From: Macrobrachium rosenbergii
Lineage: Eukaryota; Arthropoda; Malacostraca; Decapoda; Palaemonidae
DNA length: 64,000 nucleotides
Direction of reading: 5' to 3'
Assembly (NCBI RefSeq): GCF_040412425.1
Contig: NC_089766.1
Location: 13,853,508 to 13,917,507 of the forward strand
The notes below the pieces were generated by a model. The model did not search any database and was not told where the DNA came from. It was given only the letters and a program-made list of their open reading frames with translations. How positions within the stretch are numbered: position 1 is the first letter of the stretch; every line of letters begins with the position of its first letter. Position numbers and translations under genes: made by a program. This document shows, piece by piece, positions 27,351 through 38,350 of this stretch.

Positions 27351-27470
27351 CAAGTAAAATATGAGCCGAAGTTTCTTCGGCGCAATCGAGTTTTCTGTAC
27401 AGCGTATAATGCTGTATGAAACTCTCAGCATCGGCCTGTGAGGTCCCTACCTGTCGCCAGGACCCTCAGG
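27351..27470 (-). mobile_element. Family F1 fragment (terminal part)
   Basis: Begins with the F1 3' terminus in reverse ('CAAGTAAAATATGAGCCGAA'), then 'TTTCTTCGGCGCAATCGAGT', skips the 'CGGTGGCC' hairpin block, resumes at 'GCGTATAATGCTGTATGAAAC' and fades after 'TGTCGCCAGG'. The internal deletion removed one of the family's hairpins. Confidence 0.75.
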
Positions 27471-27762
27471 GCATCCTGGTTTCAGAGCATTATTCAGAAG
27501 ATACTTTATGTCCTTGTTAAAACTGTCATTACTAATGTATGTAAGGCATTGCAAGCTTTCCAATCACATGTATTTGAAATCTCTTCTTAAATTGTATATA
27601 GAATTGTTAACCATTCTTCAGATGTGAGAAAACACATCTGACTGCATATAGACGTCCCTCTGTTTTCCCTAATGTCCAATGCTACTTTTACGCTCGCAAG
27701 AGTTCTTGACCTGTCTATAAATCAGAATACCTGAATCTGCCTCTTACTCGCCGCCTCGTTAT

Positions 27763-28010
27763 AGGCTCATGAAACTTTCAGGTGGTGGCCTGTGTTACTG
27801 ACACCTATAACGGTGCCAGACGCACGATCATGACTAACTTTAACCTTAAATAAAATCAAAACTACCGAGCCTAGAGGGCTGCAATTTGGTAAGTGTTTAA
27901 TGATCAACATACCAATTGGCAGACCTCTAGCCTCAGTAGTTTTTAAGACCTGACGGCGGACGGACAGACAAAAAACCCATCTCAATAATTTCCTTTTACA
28001 GAAAACTAAC
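27763..28010 (-). mobile_element. Family F1 fragment (middle to 5' end)
   Basis: From 'GGCTCATGAAACTTTCAGG' through the central hairpin (arms about 27865-27895 and 27915-27945) to 'CCTTTTACAGAAAACTAA'. It partly overlaps in content with the fragment at 27351-27470, so this is a second insertion or a duplicated and rearranged copy, not one interrupted element. Confidence 0.8.
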
Positions 28011-28654
28011 AGTAAAACCACAGACAGCGTGTCAGTACTGCCTGCTTCCATTGCAGCTGATGAAAATAACAATATAGTTTCATCAAACTTGAAGATCGCA
28101 ACTGCACTGCAATCCCTCGACAAAGTCCTGGTCTCGACAAAAATGGCAAAGTAAGAAATTCATTGGTAGTCTCTTATCTAGCTGACAGCACCACCTCTGG
28201 GCACTTCGGAGAGCTGCATACATATTGAAATACACATGCGCTTGTATCACAGCTTCGCAAAAATTACCCAGTGAAAACACAGAGCCAACGTCTGAGCGGG
28301 ATTATAAGCAACTGAAAGCCCCATGTCCATAACAAGACTTGATAGTTACATGTCTACATTTTACAGGCTGATAGACAACGTTATCAGTCGCATATCAGTT
28401 CTACGAATGCAAGAAATGGGCTTGACGAATAATTACTCGTATTATATTAAATCCTAACAGCTTACGCAATTACAAAATTGTCCCCATGCATCGGCATCAC
28501 ATAATTTATCGACGGCAACAAAAAATAATCCAAGGAATAATCTACAGAATGATTTCCCGACTATAACATGCGGTTGACAAGGGATTTGACACGACTGGAT
28601 TTATAAAGGAATGGGGAGAAACTTTAAAATAAAAAAGACCCAGTACGCTATATC
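28011..28654. other. No gene recognised
   Basis: Unique sequence. An open frame on the minus strand through the F1 fragment (27767-28123) is spurious. Confidence 0.5.
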
Positions 28655-28680
28655 TATCTACCTATCTATCTATCTATCTA

Positions 28681-28751
<71 letters not shown>
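28655..28751. repeat. (TATC)n-(TA)n compound microsatellite
   Basis: About seven TATC units (28655-28683) pass into about 34 TA units. Confidence 0.96.
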
Positions 28752-28757
<6 letters not shown>

Positions 28758-28877
28758 CCCCTGTAAGCTGAAATGAAAATGTATGTTCCCCCATAATGGA
28801 TTAGACATGGAATTTTATTCTTACTTTCAGTTATCCATAAATATCATATCTTGTTGGATGTTTAATAGCGAATATCT

Positions 28878-29074
28878 CAGTGCCGTCAGTGCAACTCATG
28901 CGGTGCACTGTAGGCACTACTTAAGGTTCTTTGCAGCATTCCTTCGGCCCCTAGCTGCAACCCCATTCATTCCTTTGACTGTATCTCCTTTCATATTCCC
29001 TTTCTTCCATCTTATTTTCCACCCTCTCCTATAAATTGCTTCACAGTGCAACTGCGAGGTTTTCCTCCTGTTAC
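28878..29074 (-). mobile_element. Family R copy, 5'-truncated, with 12-bp target-site duplication
   Basis: On the minus strand it carries the family R 3' two-thirds from 'TAACAGGAGGAAAACCTCGC' to 'ATGCCTACAGTGCACCGCAT' and 'GCACTGACGGCACTG'. It is bracketed by exact direct repeats TAGCGAATATCT at 28866-28877 and 29075-29086. This fits target-primed insertion of a truncated copy and sets the true element limits for this copy. Confidence 0.88.
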
Positions 29075-29086
29075 TAGCGAATATCT

Positions 29087-29410
29087 GAATGCGCAAGACT
29101 TATTAGAAGATTTAAACCTATATTCTATCGACGATACATGGTTGATAAATCCTTCAATTCAGATTTTAAGTAATTCAACAAGTAAAAAAAAATCTTCAAA
29201 AAGAACACAAACGTGAAAAACTCAATCTAATTAAGCGGAAGCTAAGGAGATATTCATGAAGCAACCGGGAAGATTAAACGTACAAGATATTAAAAAAAAA
29301 AGAACTTCAGAAAGCAAACAAGCAAACACTAGCAAAATCCAAATGAGCAAATACATGCTTCACCAGTTATACCCTGCTTCCTAAAAAGTCACCCGAATAT
29401 TATCATCCTC
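29087..29410. other. No gene recognised; A-rich
   Basis: A-rich spacer between two family R copies in opposite orientation. Confidence 0.5.
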
Positions 29411-29677
29411 CCTGGCGCTGGGACCCATGGGGTCATTCAGCGCTGAAACGAAAATTTACAGTAGAAACGTTGCCAAGGTGTAACAGGAGTAACACTATGA
29501 ATTAATTGTTAGAAGAGGGTGGAAAGTAAGATGGAAGAAAGGGAATGTGAATGGATGTACAGTAAAATGAATGAAAGGGGGCTGCAGCTAGGGGCCGAAG
29601 GGACGCTGCAACGAACCTTCAGTAATGCCTACAGTGCACCGCATGAGGTGCAATGACAACACTGCCCCTCTACGGGG
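29411..29677 (+). mobile_element. Family R copy
   Basis: From 'CCTGGCGCTGGGACCCATGG' through 'AGAGGGTGGAAAGTAAGATG' and 'GGGGCTGCAGCTAGGGGCCG' to 'GCACCGCATGAGGTGCAATG'. The first ~30 bp of the family ('GGAATGGAAT...GGCCAAAGGCC') is missing. Confidence 0.88.
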
Positions 29678-29793
29678 AACTGGGCGATGAGGAAAAGAAG
29701 CAATTCTTAGAGACTACTCAAAGTAATATCTGCATATCGCTTCTTCCATGGTTGAACCTCACCACTCTTCCTGTCTAATCTTTCTCTTCCTTT

Positions 29794-30191
29794 TAGTTTT
29801 CTGTAAAAGAAAACTATTGTGCCGGTTTTGTCTGTCCGTCCGCACTTTTTCTGTCCGCCCTCAAGTCTTGAAAACTTCTGAGGCTAGAGGGCTGCAAATT
29901 GGTACGTTGATCATCCACCCTCCAATCATCAAACATATCAAATTGCAGCCCTCTAGCCTCTGTAGTTTTGATTTTATTTAAGGTTAAAGTTACCCATAAT
30001 CGTGCATCTGGCAACGACATAGGACATGCCACTACCGGGCCGTGGTTAAAGATTTACGGGCCGCGGCTCATACAGCATTATACCGAGACTACCGAAAGAT
30101 AGATCTATTTTCGGTGGCCTTGATTATACACTGTAGCAGCTGTACAGGAAACTCGATTGCTTCGAAGAAACTTCGGCGCATTTTTACTTGT
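29794..30191 (+). mobile_element. Family F1 foldback repeat, reference full-length copy
   Basis: A ~398-bp unit with hairpins in order: (1) AGTTTTC/GAAAACT at 29795-29815; (2) a long central hairpin, arms 29871-29910 and 29928-29969, containing 'GAGGCTAGAGGGCTGCAAAT' and its complement; (3) ACCGAAA/TTTCGGT at 30089-30117; (4) a terminal hairpin near 30160-30180, CGAAG/CTTCG, which in other copies is GCGCCGAAG/CTTCGGCGC. It ends 'TTTTTACTTGTT' after the last hairpin. No open frame spans it and it has no terminal inverted repeats of DNA-transposon type. A 3'-terminal hairpin a few bases from the end is a feature of rolling-circle (Helitron/Helentron-type) elements; that assignment is an inference. 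Confidence 0.9.
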
Positions 30192-30318
30192 TCTTATCTT
30201 CTACGGCCCTGGGCTATAAAAAGGGCATTAAGATGCTAGTCCCAAATATCTATGTATTGTAATCTAAAGGAGCGTCCAACAGTAGGAGGCGTGTTTCGCC
30301 TGTTTATTTACCCACCCT

Positions 30319-30324
<6 letters not shown>

Positions 30325-30357
<33 letters not shown>

Positions 30358-30471
30358 ATTAGAGTACGACCTCCATTGTGCCGCACTGAAAATATATTCG
30401 TACCAGCTTGCTTTAAAGATTTAAATTTTCATCGCTTTCTCTTTGAGTCTTTGACGAACCTCGCCTGAAAT

Positions 30472-30536
<65 letters not shown>
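30325..30536. repeat. Two (CT)n arrays
   Basis: CT runs at 30325-30354 and 30476-30536. Confidence 0.96.
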
Positions 30537-30538
<2 letters not shown>

Positions 30539-31039
30539 TCTTTGAGTAAAACTACTTTTCCAAACACATTCTCTCGCTTCGTCAAGAATGGAATGTTTTT
30601 AATGCCTGCAAAACGAACCCTCTCTCTCCTACACCCCCGAGATCATTCCAACGCACCAGGAATAATTTACATAAACAAAAGACTAAATGTAATCATCACT
30701 GTTACCAAACTTATTAAAGAAGTGGGGTCAGACCCTCTCTTTCCCTTCTTTCATTACTTTATTTAGTACCTCAGTTTTAACCAATCCCCTCTCCATCCCT
30801 CTGTTCGTTTGCCCTCGTTTGAATTTATTCTTCTTTTTTCCGCGAGGTTCGGCTCTCGAGAAATGAAGCCAGATTTGCTGAGGGCGAGATTATGTGCGTT
30901 GCCTGATTCTTGCCACTCGTCTCAAGTAAACAGTGATGTTGGTAAACATTAGGAAATAATGAAATTTCAAAGGAAATGGTGCATTTTTGTTGCCTACAGT
31001 CTTCATGTTTGATACCCGTCAATACCTCATGCTGACTAT
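30537..31039. other. No gene recognised
   Basis: Unique sequence. A 74-codon frame at 30542-30766 has no recognisable domain. Confidence 0.45.
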
Positions 31040-31065
31040 ACACACACACACACACACACACACAT

Positions 31066-31104
<39 letters not shown>
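31040..31104. repeat. (CA)n-(TA)n compound microsatellite
   Basis: CA run 31040-31068 followed by TA run 31070-31104. Confidence 0.96.
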
Positions 31105-31105
<1 letters not shown>

Positions 31106-31196
31106 CAAAACATATAATGCACAGAGACATTGTTTGCCTGAAGAGAGAGACAGTTTGGTCTCTGAAATATAGCATTTACAAATTTCACACTGTTTT

Positions 31197-31391
<195 letters not shown>

Positions 31392-31459
31392 TGGCAGAGG
31401 TAGGGTGGATATCAGACAAACACCTGACCAAGACTATCCACTTATACTCTCTCTTCATT

Positions 31460-31622
31460 GTTCTTGCCTGGTTCGAGCCCACCGACGATGAACTTATTAT
31501 CAACTAAAAATTCCCTTCTAACATATATGAAAATATATTACTTCCGAGGTAGAGCGAATTCGATATTAAAGGACGTTTGTAATGACTGTATATGAATAAC
31601 GGTGATGTGATAAAAGTCATAA
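31460..31622 (+). mobile_element. Family F2, single arm
   Basis: 'GTTCTTGCCTGGTTCGAGCC' (B-box-like GGTTCGAGCCC at 31470-31480), 'GATGAACTTATTATCAACTA', 'ATATGAAAATATATTACTTC', 'GCGAATTCGATATTAAAGGA' and 'CGGTGATGTGATAAAAGTCA' match the right arm and flank of 8428-8777. Only one arm is present, so the basic unit is probably a ~160-bp tRNA-derived element and the palindrome is a derived dimer. Confidence 0.8.
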
Positions 31623-31713
31623 TATCTGTTTTAACATGAGAATATCGTCTGTAATACAAACACCTGAGTTCGACAGCGATTTGTATATGGAGACGATATC
31701 CATATATATATAT

Positions 31714-31813
31714 AGTCCTGAGTTCTTGTCCTTCGCTGGTTCGAGCCCATATATTATTATCAACTAAAATATATATAAAATATATTATTTCCGAAAAATA
31801 TACTTCAAAGGAC
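31714..31813 (+). mobile_element. Family F2, second partial arm
   Basis: 'GTCCTGAGTTCTTGTCCTTC', 'GCTGGTTCGAGCCCATA', 'TTATTATCAACTAAA' and 'ATATATTATTTCCGA' repeat the beginning of the F2 arm ~255 bp after the previous one. It ends within (TA)n. Confidence 0.75.
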
Positions 31814-31875
<62 letters not shown>

Positions 31876-31890
31876 TATATATATATACAT
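31814..31890. repeat. (TA)n microsatellite
   Basis: About 26 units plus imperfect flank. A ~55-bp direct repeat ('AACAGATAAAATACAT' to 'TATTAACCTTTATACA') follows at 31902-31950 and 31958-32000. Confidence 0.94.
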
Positions 31891-32040
31891 ATACTGTATA
31901 TGAACAGATAAAATACATTCTGTATTAACCTTTATACATTTATACACATAACTGTATATAAACAGATAAAATACATACTGTATTAACCTTTATACACAAT
32001 ATTAGACGTTCAGATAGAGCTGCAAATACACATCAACAAT

Positions 32041-32041
<1 letters not shown>

Positions 32042-32100
<59 letters not shown>
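32042..32100. repeat. (GA)n microsatellite
   Basis: About 29 units. Confidence 0.97.
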
Positions 32101-32104
<4 letters not shown>

Positions 32105-32889
32105 AATACCACCGGCTCTCACGTAAAAGACCCATTTAGAATCAACGTAAGAAATCTGTCACACAAGAAAATTTAATCTTTTAAAACGCCGAGACTCAAA
32201 CCCAGAGCCTACTTCTCTCGAAGTGAAATGATCTTTACAAAGAAATGGAAAATGAAATAACGTTAAGTAGGCCTAAACTGACAGTCGGCAAAACGTCACA
32301 GCCTAATCGACCTTTGTGGGAAAAAGGGGAAAAGAACTTTTTCTCTCTCATCTTTCCTTTTTGGAATTAAAAATGGTTCTATTTTTTTTTTTTTTGCAGC
32401 AGTTTTATTTCCGTTCATTCCGATCCTGGTTTTTAATGCGAGCGAAAAGAATGAATTAACCTTTGATGGTGAGTCTTTCCGGATAGGCGACGCCAGATGG
32501 ATCTGAAGCGTTCTTTCATTCTTTTCATTTAATATGGATAAATTGATCATTTGTCACCTAAAGATCTGTCTTTAATTCAACTGCATAAGAAGGCGTCTCA
32601 GTTTTACGTACGTGTCATATTAGATTTACAGATTGAAAAGAGGGTCTGTAGGTTCAATACACGTATCAAGACTGAGGAAGGACACTATGTTCCATATTAG
32701 GTATCATCAAGGTTAAACCTAAACAATAGTTTTTCTATTAGACACCAAATTCACGAAAGGCCGTGGGCTTTATTTGCTAAACGTGAAGGTTAATAAAGGA
32801 GAATAGATTCCATATCTATATAATACTAAAACTGAAATGTTAGTTTGTTTGTTTGCACACCGGAAGTTAAACTGGCTGGTACTGCCCGT
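32101..32889. other. No gene recognised; contains a small dispersed repeat
   Basis: 'AAGTAGGCCTAAACTG' with 'AGTCGGCA' (32264-32290) recurs at 36865-36890 with further similarity downstream. Open frames here lack domains. Confidence 0.45.
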
Positions 32890-33160
32890 AGACTCCCCCT
32901 TCCCCCTCTTCCTCCCCTCCCCTTCCACCTCCTCTCCCCATCCCTTTCCCCTCCCCTCTTCCTCCCCCTCCCTTCACCCATTCCCCTACCCTTCCACCCT
33001 CCCCTCCAACTCCCCCCCTCTCCCCTTGCCCTTCCCCCTCTTCCTCCTCCTCCTCATCCTCTTCTCTCCCATTCACCCAGCCCCCTACCCTTCCTCATCC
33101 CTTTCTCCCTCACCTTCACCCATCTCCTATTCTTCCATCCTCCACCTCCCCCTACAAATT
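32890..33160. repeat. Polypyrimidine (C/T-rich) low-complexity tract
   Basis: About 270 bp of almost pure C and T (CCCCTCC, CTTCCTCCC words). Predicted Pro/Ser/Leu-rich or Gly/Glu-rich frames are compositional artefacts. Confidence 0.93.
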
Positions 33161-33170
33161 TTCAACATTA

Positions 33171-33457
33171 AGTGGTTCCTCGTTGGGAGAGTGGGTACCG
33201 TTCTTAGCTAGCACTCTGCTGGCCGCGAGTTCGAATCTCCGACCGACCAATGAAGAATAAGAGGAATTTATTTCTGGTGATCGAAATTAATTTCTCGCTA
33301 TAATGTGGGTAGGATTCCACAATAAGCTGTAGGTCCCATTGCTAAGTAACCAGCTGGTTCTTAGCCACGTAAAATAAGTCTAATCCTTCGGGCCAGCCCT
33401 AGGAGAGCTGTTAATCAGCTCAGTGGTCTGGTTAAACTAAGATATACTTAACTTTTT
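33171..33457 (+). mobile_element. SINE-2 (tRNA-derived), full length
   Basis: tRNA-like head with A-box-like 'CGTTGGGAGAGTGGGTA' (33181-33197) and a perfect B box 'GAGTTCGAATCTCC' (33227-33240). The body contains 'TTCTCGCTATAATGTGGGTA', 'TAAGTAACCAGCTGGTTCTT' and 'AGGAGAGCTGTTAATCAGC', and the 3' end is 'AAACTAAGATATACTTAACT'. A 5'-truncated copy lies at 19883-20003. I recognise this as a common decapod SINE from memory. Confidence 0.88.
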
Positions 33458-33820
33458 AACTTTTCAACATTAAGTGACCCAACGGGTCACGGGTGGTCTA
33501 GTTGGGTATAAAGATTCATAAAGAAATCCAGTTCTTTCTGACAGAGCAGGATTACGAAAGGGATTTTGTTCCAAGCCACGAACCGAGATGAAGAAAGTCC
33601 TATATTTTTCATACCCAGCATCAAGAATATGAAATGGCCGAGAGCCATAAATAAAGATGGCGAGATCTGAAGATAATGAAAGGTAGGATAGTTCAGTAAG
33701 GAAACTATTTCAGTTTCGGGGGAAGAGCTGATAGATGCGAGAAACTAGATTTGTTGGGTCTTACAATACTCAGTGGATGTCTCGTTAAAAAGGTTATTGA
33801 TGTGCAAAAACAACAACAAA

Positions 33821-33822
<2 letters not shown>
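33458..33822. other. No gene recognised
   Basis: Unique sequence between SINE-2 and an ATT array. 'TTTTCAACATTAAGTG' occurs on both sides of SINE-2 (33160-33175 and 33460-33475) and is a likely target-site duplication. Confidence 0.55.
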
Positions 33823-33894
<72 letters not shown>

Positions 33895-34032
33895 TATTAT
33901 TATTATTATTATATGTTCTTATTTTCCAAGCAATCTTCATTATTACTATCATCATTGTCTTTTTTCACTTTTATTTTCATTATATAATAATTTCTATTAT
34001 TATTATTATTAATATTATTAAAAATGAAAATG

Positions 34033-34075
<43 letters not shown>

Positions 34076-34102
34076 TATTATTATTATTATTATTATTATT
34101 AT
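33823..34102. repeat. (ATT)n and (AAT)n arrays in opposite phase
   Basis: ATT run 33823-33912, mixed ATT 33992-34020, AAT run 34037-34072, then ATT run 34073-34102. Adjacent AAT and ATT runs can fold back. Confidence 0.96.
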
Positions 34103-34824
<722 letters not shown>

Positions 34825-34951
34825 CACACACACACAACAAATACCGGATGGTCTCCAGCAAGCGCTACGATAAAATGTGATAGGAACGTTGAGCCTTCCT
34901 TTATACCACGAATGCCAGAGAAGTATATTATTGTAAAAATACCGATCTCTG

Positions 34952-35008
34952 TAGCTTGCCACAGCTGATGCCCATTCTAACGATAAGGGCAGTAGCTGTC
35001 GAAAGCTA
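34952..35008. repeat. Nested hairpin, about 57 nt
   Basis: Three co-axial pairings in order: TAGCTT/AAGCTA (34952-34957 with 35003-35008), ACAGCT/AGCTGT (34961-34966 with 34994-34999) and GCCC/GGGC (34970-34973 with 34987-34990), separated by small internal loops, with apical loop 'ATTCTAACGATAA'. It lacks the complete hammerhead core. Confidence 0.75.
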
Positions 35009-35087
35009 AAGAATTCTGTGCTTTCATTACAACATTCTTTAACAATTTGTCAGGTCGTCCGTCAGAGCGTCAATATTTTTGTATGCC

Positions 35088-35089
<2 letters not shown>

Positions 35090-35164
<75 letters not shown>
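35090..35164. repeat. (AAT)n microsatellite
   Basis: About 25 units. Confidence 0.97.
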
Positions 35165-35165
<1 letters not shown>

Positions 35166-35896
35166 TTCTTATGACGTTGACATTTTGAATTTTTTTAGCT
35201 TTAAAGGTCTGAACTAAATATAGAATTGTAATAATAATCTACTGTATTTAAAATATTATTTCAAGTTATAGACCACTTAAAAAATACTCCGTCGGAGACT
35301 AGCTTTTGAACGAACTTCATAAAACTTCTCGCAATTTCATTTCTTGAAAAAATGTTTATGGTTGAAACGTTTTAACAATTATAAAAAAAAAACCTTCGTA
35401 GGAGGTAAACCTCTTAAAAACACAATATCTGACGTAAACAAACTTGGAGAGTTGATGAAACAGTCACAAAATAAAACTTCAGTTCCTCGAAGAGTCGTCC
35501 CTCTCAAACACGGAACATGAAAAATTCAGCCTCATTACGAAGACCAAGAGGTTGAGAAAGCTAGATGTTGCTAAGGCAAACAGGTAAAAAAAAAAAAAAT
35601 AAATAAAATAAAATAAAAAAAAAACTCGAGGGAAGCAAACAAGCAAAGAAATATGCGCTTGAGCAAACATGCACACCGCCCCCGCTCAAACAGTCACCCG
35701 GGTGAATCACCCCTTACGAAATCAGAGCTTGAGGAAACAGAAGCCGCAGAATTATTGACCTATTAAGTGACAAGTCTTAAAGAATGCAAATGGAGATTTT
35801 TCTTTGTGCAATAGATGAAATCTGGCCCTAATATAAAGGGGCATTTTATAGCAGGAATGAAGGCTTATTGTATCAGTCCGGGATAAACGAAATATG

Positions 35897-35898
<2 letters not shown>
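35165..35898. other. No gene recognised
   Basis: AT-rich unique sequence with A-rich runs near 35587-35624. Confidence 0.5.
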
Positions 35899-35934
<36 letters not shown>

Positions 35935-36172
35935 GCCAACCAGAGCGTGGTTTCCCCTTGTTCTTCACGAAAACTAAATTCATTTTGTTACTTAAACGGG
36001 AACTCTCTCTCTCTATCTCTATCTCTCTCTCTCTCATGCACACACACACACTCACTTACTTAACATGAATAAAATACTCTTTCCTGTCATGTAGAAAATT
36101 CGCTTTACTTCTGTAAAAACCTGTTCCCTACTAGGACTAGGAAGGAATGAGCCCATTCTTCCTTTACGGACA

Positions 36173-36243
<71 letters not shown>
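35899..36243. repeat. Three (CT)n arrays
   Basis: CT runs at 35899-35931, 36004-36035 (with TATCT breaks) and 36176-36243. Confidence 0.95.
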
Positions 36244-36732
<489 letters not shown>

Positions 36733-36825
36733 AAAGATCCACCAAAAGTCAGATATCCAAATCACCACAAGAAAAAAATTCTCTCAACGTAGAGTGTAAA
36801 AATCAAGACCATACTTATCTTGAAT

Positions 36826-36827
36826 TG

Positions 36828-36860
<33 letters not shown>
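36826..36860. repeat. Poly(A) tract
   Basis: An A run of about 33. It could be a retroposon tail on the plus strand, but no body is recognisable upstream. Confidence 0.9.
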
Positions 36861-36862
<2 letters not shown>

Positions 36863-37203
36863 ATCAAGTAGGCCTAAACTGTGAGTCGGCACCGTCTGAG
36901 TCTTATCGGTCCACGACAAAAGAATTGGAAGCTACAATATCGTTTTTTGCTAAGATATCTCGCACGTTTTATATACACATTGCAGTCCCCCTGAGGATGC
37001 AGTGCAATTGGAACCTCAGACGTTCAAGCAAAGATGCAATGCATTCTTACCCTAATACAATTCTCCTTTTATTTTAATCATTTACTGTACTTACAGTTTT
37101 ATCTATTTATTTATTAATTTGTTAATCTATTTTTTCTTTTTTAATAAGTGATCTCTTTCTGTATTTCCCATTACCTTCTGTTACTTCTTTCTAATGGACA
37201 CCA
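36861..37203. other. No gene recognised; second copy of a small dispersed repeat
   Basis: 36865-36915 resembles 32264-32315 ('AAGTAGGCCTAAACTG', 'AGTCGGCA', 'TATCGGTCCACG' against 'AATCGACCTTTG'). Confidence 0.45.
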
Positions 37204-37274
37204 TATTCTTTGGAAGCTTTAATTTCTAGTCAATGGCCCTTCTGGGCTTGTTTCATATGAACAACGTTCACCTT

Positions 37275-37350
<76 letters not shown>
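37204..37350 (+). mobile_element. SINE-1, 5'-truncated, with long AAT tail
   Basis: 'ATTCTTTGGAAGCTTTAATT', 'GTCAATGGCCCTTCTGGG', 'TTCATATGAACAACGTTCAC' and 'CTTCTGAATAATAAT' match the last ~75 bp of SINE-1. The tail is extended to about 24 AAT units, so this array is directly seeded by a SINE tail. Confidence 0.82.
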
Positions 37351-37484
37351 TTTCTGTGCATTTCCAAGAGTAAGAAAGACTTTTTATCTACCAAATACAG
37401 CATCTTCTTTAAGAGACAGAGCCGGAGACAAACCAGTCATTCGATCGTCTCCAATGAAATAATCTACAGCCCCATTTATCTTAA

Positions 37485-37760
37485 AACACAAATAAAACTT
37501 CAATGATAAAACACTAACAAAACTTAATGTTAAAATTAATAAACTTAGATGTGAGAACACTAATAAACTTTTTTTATATCAAAACACAAAATAAAACTCA
37601 AGATGTGAAAACACCAATAAAACCTAGATGTTAAAAAAGACGAATAGAACTTAGATGCTAAAACACAAACAAAAATTAGATGTTCAAACACAAATAAAAG
37701 TTAGAAGCTAAAACACAAATAAAAACTAGAAGTTCAAAAGCGAAATAAAGTTTATACGTT
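37485..37760. repeat. Degenerate minisatellite, unit about 25-32 bp
   Basis: Ten or so units of the type 'AAAACACAAATAAAACTTAG' plus 'ATGTT'. Confidence 0.75.
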
Positions 37761-38216
37761 CTTCTTTCTCCAAGTTTCATTTTCGAAAGGGGCATCTAAC
37801 AAACCATGACGTAACCAGGAGCTGACTTCCATAAAAAAATAACAATCTGCAATTATTCAAATTACTTGTCAGATCTGCGATAACAGAAAGGGCAACTTGC
37901 GGAGATTTATCCTTCGTAATCAATATAAACTTTCTCGTCGAAGGGATGGCACTGGAGAATAACAAAGCACATCAGTCACTGTAACATTCGTTAACGTTTC
38001 ATAGGCCTTCACAGATTCCTCAACAACAGCACGTCGACCCCACTTTCGCCTTTCAGTTCAGTCTCTCAAATCAACGATAACATCATTCAGAAATTCAATT
38101 ATCAAAATGTTTACTCATGATCCAGAGGTCTGAATTTATGTTAAACAGCAAATAAATAAATAAAAGAGGTCCACAAATAACGCTCGTAACAACAACAACA
38201 AAAACAACAACAATAA
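37761..38216. other. No gene recognised
   Basis: Unique sequence followed by ACA-rich words. Confidence 0.5.
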
Positions 38217-38217
38217 C

Positions 38218-38249
<32 letters not shown>

Positions 38250-38314
38250 TGATGACAATAATATAATAATAATAATAATAATAATAATATATAATAATAA
38301 TAATAATAATAATA
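38217..38314. repeat. (AAT)n array facing a SINE-1 (ATT)n tail
   Basis: AAT runs 38217-38249 and 38263-38314 meet the opposite-phase (ATT)n of SINE-1 at 38315. Confidence 0.94.

Positions 38315-38350
<36 letters not shown>

Noticed and set aside
27767..28123. 118-codon minus-strand frame
   Set aside because: Lies across an F1 fragment and is a by-product of the repeat sequence, as are similar frames at 29748-30032 and 40509-40697.
32837..33211. Pro/Ser/Leu-rich open frames and an opposite Gly/Glu-rich frame
   Set aside because: Compositional artefact of a 270-bp C/T-only tract; overlapping frames on both strands are equally open.
33171..33245. tRNA gene with perfect B box
   Set aside because: It is the head of a repeated element (SINE-2) with a second truncated copy; acceptor-stem pairing is not evident.
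34952..35008. Hammerhead ribozyme
   Set aside because: CTGATG is followed by C instead of the required A, and the segment between it and GAAA cannot form stem II next to the core. Only a nested hairpin is supported.
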